Origin: Acidobacteriota bacterium
GTDB taxonomy: Bacteria; Acidobacteriota; Blastocatellia; Pyrinomonadales; Pyrinomonadaceae
Assembly (NCBI GenBank): GCA_013140875.1
Contig: JABFSB010000123.1
Coordinates: 1 to 8,427, forward strand
Length of the DNA stretch: 8,427 bases
Reading direction: 5' to 3'
Position 1 is the stretch's first letter. Each line of letters starts with the position of its first letter. The notes under the pieces are model-generated. The model saw only the letters and a program-made list of their open reading frames with translations. It searched no databases and was not told the origin of the DNA. Position numbers and translations under genes: made by a program. Positions 5,368-8,427 of this stretch are shown one piece after another.

Positions 5368-6933
5368 TCAATCGTTCTTAATGCTCGGAACCTGCGATTG
5401 CAACCGGTTTAGATTTGCACGTGCGGCCTGGTTCTGCGGGTCGATATCGAGGGCCTTTTTGTAATCGGCGATCGCCTGAGGGCGGCTGTTCGACATTTCG
5501 TAGGCGTAGCCGCGGTGGTTGTACGCCATCGAAGATTTTGTGGCCAAACGGATCGCCGACGAGCAATCGGTGATCGCCTCGGCATACTGTTTCCACGCGT
5601 AAAGATAAATTGCGCAGCGATTTATATATGGCGTCGGGCTTTGCGGGTCGACCTGGATAGCGGCCGAAACGTCGTCGAACGCCTTCTTGAATTCCTTTTT
5701 ATTAAACGCCTCAAGTCCGCGGCTGTTGAGCGCGATCTGAAGCTGCATATTGATCGCCGCAAACTGCGGATTCGAACGTCTAACCGATTCGAAATCGTTT
5801 ATCGCCTTATCGTACTCACCCTTCATCCGATTCGCAATTCCGCGCTTGTACGTGAGCAGATTCGACAATTGCCCGGTCGATTCACGAAGCGCTTGGTTGC
5901 ACGCGTTGATGATCGGTCCGGCAGCCGACCGGGCCTGGTCGGCTGACATCGGCTGGCGGTCGATGTAAAGGCAAATGAATGTTGGCTGCTTGGCCAACTC
6001 CGGACGAAGCCGCCCGGCCTTCTCATAATTTTCCGATGCACCCGGAACGTCGCCGACAAAATCTTTCGCCGCCGCCAGGAAAAAGAACGCATCGGAATTT
6101 TGCCGGTCGGTGTTTGTCGCGGTCGTAAGGTCTTCGACAGCGGAAGCATAGTTGGCCGTGACCAACTGGCATTTCCCTCGCCCAAGCCGCGCTCTTACAT
6201 TGTTTTTATCGACGTCGATCACCCTGCTATACTCGGCAACCGCGCCGTCGCAATCCTGCCGCCCGGCCAGAGCATCCGCCGTTGCGAGCGTCGCCGCGAC
6301 ATCGATCTGGCTGATCTTGAAATTGTATTTGATAAAACCCGTTCCGCGGGCAGGCTTACCATCGCGCGTGGCGGGCCTGAAAGTGGTCCGGCGTGCCGCA
6401 TCAATCGCACGTTCGGTCAATCCGTTCTCAACGACGGTCAATCTCGACACGGATGTAACGCGGCCGGTCTCGTCCACTTCAAGGATCAGTTTTACTTCTC
6501 CCGTCGTCCGCGCTTTGCGGGCTTCTTCCGTGTATTCGGGTTTGATCAGGTTAACGGCACGCACAGCGAGATCGCCGAGGTCGACCGGCGAATTATCCGG
6601 CGTCGGCGTGACCACCGCAGACGGCGAATTCGAGCGGATCACCTGAATAAGCTCTTCGGTCGCACCTGCCTGGCGAAGATCGTCCTCGCGATCTGCCGTC
6701 AGCGGCTTGTCCATTTTTCGCTTTTTGACCTGCGTAATGATGAATGCAATAAGCTGCGGTTTTGTCTTAAATATATTGTTTGGAAGCTTTGTTTGAAGCG
6801 CCGTATTTACCTCCGGATAGGTCAGCGGTCCGGTCTGTGCGCCGACCCGCATAAAGTCAAAGTCGTACGCCAGCACCCCCGCCAGGATGACGAGAGATGC
6901 GATCAGGACACTTACCTTACGGGAAAACGGCAT
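5368..6933 (-). CDS. exported TonB_C domain + TPR repeat protein, 521 aa
   Basis: Residues 1-33 are a signal peptide or uncleaved anchor (MPFSRK, hydrophobic 7-22, possible cut after VGAQ). Residues 36-101 form an unnamed helical module ending LRQAGATEELIQVIRSN, with no motif I can assign. A Thr/Pro linker leads to a complete TonB_C domain at about 121-208: KPEYTEEARKARTTGEVKLI (131-150), VDETGRVTSVSRL (153-165), FRPATRDGKPARGTGFIKYN (185-204). Residues 215-515 are TPR repeats, the last ones clearest (AYNHRGYAYEMSNSRPQAI 470-488, DYKKALDIDPQNQAA 490-504). Normal TonB has TonB_C at the C-terminus; here it is internal and followed by a TPR array, so energy transduction is unlikely and a periplasmic binding or scaffold role is more plausible (inference). 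The ATG at 6933 has only a weak GAG ribosome binding site. It follows the kinase gene by 56 bp on the same strand, suggesting an operon. Confidence 0.88.
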   Translation of the reverse strand: MPFSRKVSVLIASLVILAGVLAYDFDFMRVGAQTGPLTYPEVNTALQTKLPNNIFKTKPQLIAFIITQVKKRKMDKPLTADREDDLRQAGATEELIQVIRSNSPSAVVTPTPDNSPVDLGDLAVRAVNLIKPEYTEEARKARTTGEVKLILEVDETGRVTSVSRLTVVENGLTERAIDAARRTTFRPATRDGKPARGTGFIKYNFKISQIDVAATLATADALAGRQDCDGAVAEYSRVIDVDKNNVRARLGRGKCQLVTANYASAVEDLTTATNTDRQNSDAFFFLAAAKDFVGDVPGASENYEKAGRLRPELAKQPTFICLYIDRQPMSADQARSAAGPIINACNQALRESTGQLSNLLTYKRGIANRMKGEYDKAINDFESVRRSNPQFAAINMQLQIALNSRGLEAFNKKEFKKAFDDVSAAIQVDPQSPTPYINRCAIYLYAWKQYAEAITDCSSAIRLATKSSMAYNHRGYAYEMSNSRPQAIADYKKALDIDPQNQAARANLNRLQSQVPSIKND

Positions 6934-6941
6934 AAATTCTC

Positions 6942-6982
6942 AAACCGAAACGGTTTTAATTTTGACGGCATATTCACGTCAA
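6942..6982. repeat. two small inverted repeats between the kinase and TonB_C-TPR genes
   Basis: The 56-bp spacer holds AAACCG (6942-6947) paired with CGGTTT (6951-6956) around AAA, and TTGACG (6962-6967) paired with CGTCAA (6977-6982) around 9 bases. The first lies 8 bases upstream of the ATG at 6933, next to its weak ribosome binding site, so it could be an operator or a translation-modulating hairpin. Both stems are followed by T-rich sequence only on the + strand, where no gene reads through, so they are not convincing terminators for the kinase. Confidence 0.45.
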
Positions 6983-6989
6983 TTTTGCC

Positions 6990-8375
6990 CTATTGCTTAC
7001 AGCTATTGGTGAACACGCAGTTCGGGTCCTGTTTCGGCGGCGGTTTTTTCACCGGCGGGCGTCTCGTCGGGTCGGGCCGCGGCTCGCGGACGGGCGGCTG
7101 TATGACCGGCGGTCGCCGTCGCTCCTGCTGCGTTGGAACATCAGGCTTTTCATCCGGAATCGGCGTCGGCGTAGGTGTGTCCGCTTCCGGCGTCGGCTCG
7201 ACATAGATCACGGCCTGGGTCGGCGAAGGCGTCGGCGTATTGAATGCTGTCATCGAGGGTTCCGGCGTCGGCAATGTCGTATTCGCGATCGGAAGTTTAT
7301 CCGTATCCGTCACCGGCCGGTTCATTAGCCACGTCGCGACCGCGTAGATACCGACACTTCCGATCAGCAGCAGGACGAAAGCCACCGGAAGGATCCATAA
7401 CAGCTTGCGATACGGATTCGCCGTCGCCGGAGCTGGAACGGGCCGTGCCGCGGCGATGCTTCCTGCCGTCGGGGCGGGGCCGCTTATGTTTTTATCGCTG
7501 CTGTATCCGAGCCGATGCTTGACCTCGTCGATCGCGGAGGACATCGCCTCGGCGGTTTGAAATCGTAACGCCCGGTCCTTTTGCAGGGCCGTCGAGATTA
7601 TCTGCCGCAGGTCGGGCGACACGTTCTCAAGCTCGTCGGGCTGTTGTTCGAGTATCGCGACAATCGTGTGGCTGGCCGTCGGCCCTCTGAACGGCACGCG
7701 TCCGGCCACCATTTCGTAAAGCATCACGCCGAGTGCCCAAATGTCCGTCCGCGGATCGGTCTCAAGCCCCTCGGCCTGCTCCGGCGACATATACGAGACC
7801 GTGCCCATTATCATTCCCGGCACCGTGTGGTTCAGCCCGCTCGGCCCGAATTCGACATTCCCGGACGCTGTTTTGCGGGTCGCGTCGGTCAGTTTCGCCA
7901 ATCCGAAATCGAGCACTTTCACGTAACCGTCGGGTCGGAGCATCACGTTCTCCGGCTTGATGTCGCGGTGAATAATTCCGGCCTTGTGGGCCGCCGCGAG
8001 AGCACCCGCGATCTGCGATGCGATCTTGAGCATCTCGACGAACTGAATTTGTCCCTGCCGCATCAACTCGCGCAAGGTTCGTCCCTCGACATATTCGGTG
8101 ACGATAAATTCGCAGCTGTCGACCTGGCCGATCTCGAAAACCGTGACGATGTTCGGATGGTTCAGCAACGAAGTCGCCCGTGCCTCGCGATGAAAACGCG
8201 AGAGCCGTTCGCGGTCCATCGAAAAATATTCGGGCAGTATTTTGAGCGCGACCTCGCGGCCCAACTGCGTGTCGAGCGCTAAGTAAACGATGCCCATTCC
8301 GCCTTCGGCAACACGGCTGCGGATGATGTACTTGCCGAACTGCTTGCCGATGCGCGGGTCGGCCGGGATCTGCAC
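6990..8375 (-). CDS. transmembrane Hanks-type Ser/Thr protein kinase, 461 aa (start uncertain)
   Basis: A PknB-like kinase that should phosphorylate Ser/Thr on cytoplasmic proteins. The kinase domain spans about 14-285: Gly-rich loop AEGGMGIVY (23-31, with Ala23 where Gly is usual), catalytic Lys45 in VALKIL, Glu64 of helix C, HRDIKPEN with Asp138 and Asn143, DFG at 156-158, and GTVSYMSPEQ (191-200). All catalytic residues are present, and Arg137 makes it an RD kinase, often controlled by activation-loop phosphorylation. A linker (290-323) precedes one transmembrane helix (about 325-351). The outer tail (352-461) has no PASTA repeats; it is Thr/Pro-rich, then Pro/Arg/Lys-rich, and ends with Cys453 and Cys459. 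The start at 8375 is GTG without a good ribosome binding site, and the frame stays open to the window edge at 8427, so the true start may lie outside. It is the likely first visible gene of an operon with the TonB_C-TPR gene. Confidence 0.93.
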   Translation of the reverse strand: MQIPADPRIGKQFGKYIIRSRVAEGGMGIVYLALDTQLGREVALKILPEYFSMDRERLSRFHREARATSLLNHPNIVTVFEIGQVDSCEFIVTEYVEGRTLRELMRQGQIQFVEMLKIASQIAGALAAAHKAGIIHRDIKPENVMLRPDGYVKVLDFGLAKLTDATRKTASGNVEFGPSGLNHTVPGMIMGTVSYMSPEQAEGLETDPRTDIWALGVMLYEMVAGRVPFRGPTASHTIVAILEQQPDELENVSPDLRQIISTALQKDRALRFQTAEAMSSAIDEVKHRLGYSSDKNISGPAPTAGSIAAARPVPAPATANPYRKLLWILPVAFVLLLIGSVGIYAVATWLMNRPVTDTDKLPIANTTLPTPEPSMTAFNTPTPSPTQAVIYVEPTPEADTPTPTPIPDEKPDVPTQQERRRPPVIQPPVREPRPDPTRRPPVKKPPPKQDPNCVFTNSCKQ

Positions 8376-8427
8376 CGTGACCGCCGCGGACGGATTTTCC
8401 GATGAAATATTTGCGTGGGGAACGGTG

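Noticed and set aside
6100..7206. Long + strand open frame (368 codons) opposite the TonB_C-TPR and kinase genes
   Set aside because: Arg-, Gly- and Ser-rich translation without domains, running antisense across two well-supported genes and their spacer; a shadow of their codon bias.
7581..8282. 233-codon + strand open frame opposite the kinase domain
   Set aside because: Antisense to the conserved kinase motifs; Arg/His-rich translation typical of a shadow frame.

Overview
The window looks like chromosomal DNA of a Gram-negative, environmental bacterium, most likely an acidobacterium of the Blastocatellia/Pyrinomonadaceae kind. This is inference from the gene mix and moderate GC content: a Hanks-type Ser/Thr kinase with a Pro/Thr-rich outer tail, large exported TPR proteins, TonB C-terminal domains and a PDZ/radical-SAM-like DUF512 protein. 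No rRNA or other decisive marker is present. I see no transposase, phage, CRISPR, tRNA or toxin-antitoxin genes, and no clear island boundary.

Layout. Positions 1-744 (+) hold the 3' part of an XdhC/CoxI-family molybdenum-enzyme maturation gene, whose start lies before the window. It overlaps by 15 bp, tail to tail, a large exported TPR-repeat gene (730-2652, -). A 159-bp divergent intergenic region with two short inverted repeats separates this from a TonB-like energy transducer gene (2812-3621, +) that has a textbook ribosome binding site. That gene converges, with a 13-bp gap, on a PDZ + Fe-S/radical-SAM-like + DUF512 gene (3635-5122, -). The 245 bp upstream of the DUF512 gene (5123-5367) carry no gene but two elaborate inverted-repeat elements: a REP/MITE-like palindrome (5161-5236) and a mirrored array of CACAAAG-type heptamers (5248-5344). 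Next come an exported TonB_C + TPR protein gene (5368-6933, -) and a transmembrane Ser/Thr kinase gene (6990-8375, -, perhaps beginning outside the window). The last two lie on the same strand with a 56-bp spacer that contains two small inverted repeats.

How the genes may work together. Four of the six products are predicted to be at or beyond the inner membrane (two TPR proteins, one membrane-anchored TonB-like protein, one receptor-like kinase). Two carry TonB_C domains and two carry TPR arrays, so an envelope theme is visible, but a common pathway is not proven. The kinase and the TonB_C-TPR gene are the most likely cotranscribed pair. The XdhC and DUF512 genes look like unrelated housekeeping or accessory metalloenzyme functions.

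The most noteworthy non-coding signals are the two inverted-repeat elements between 5161 and 5344. The most unusual protein architecture is the signal peptide + unnamed helical module + TonB_C + TPR protein downstream of the kinase. I found nothing that clearly amounts to a new defence or mobile system.
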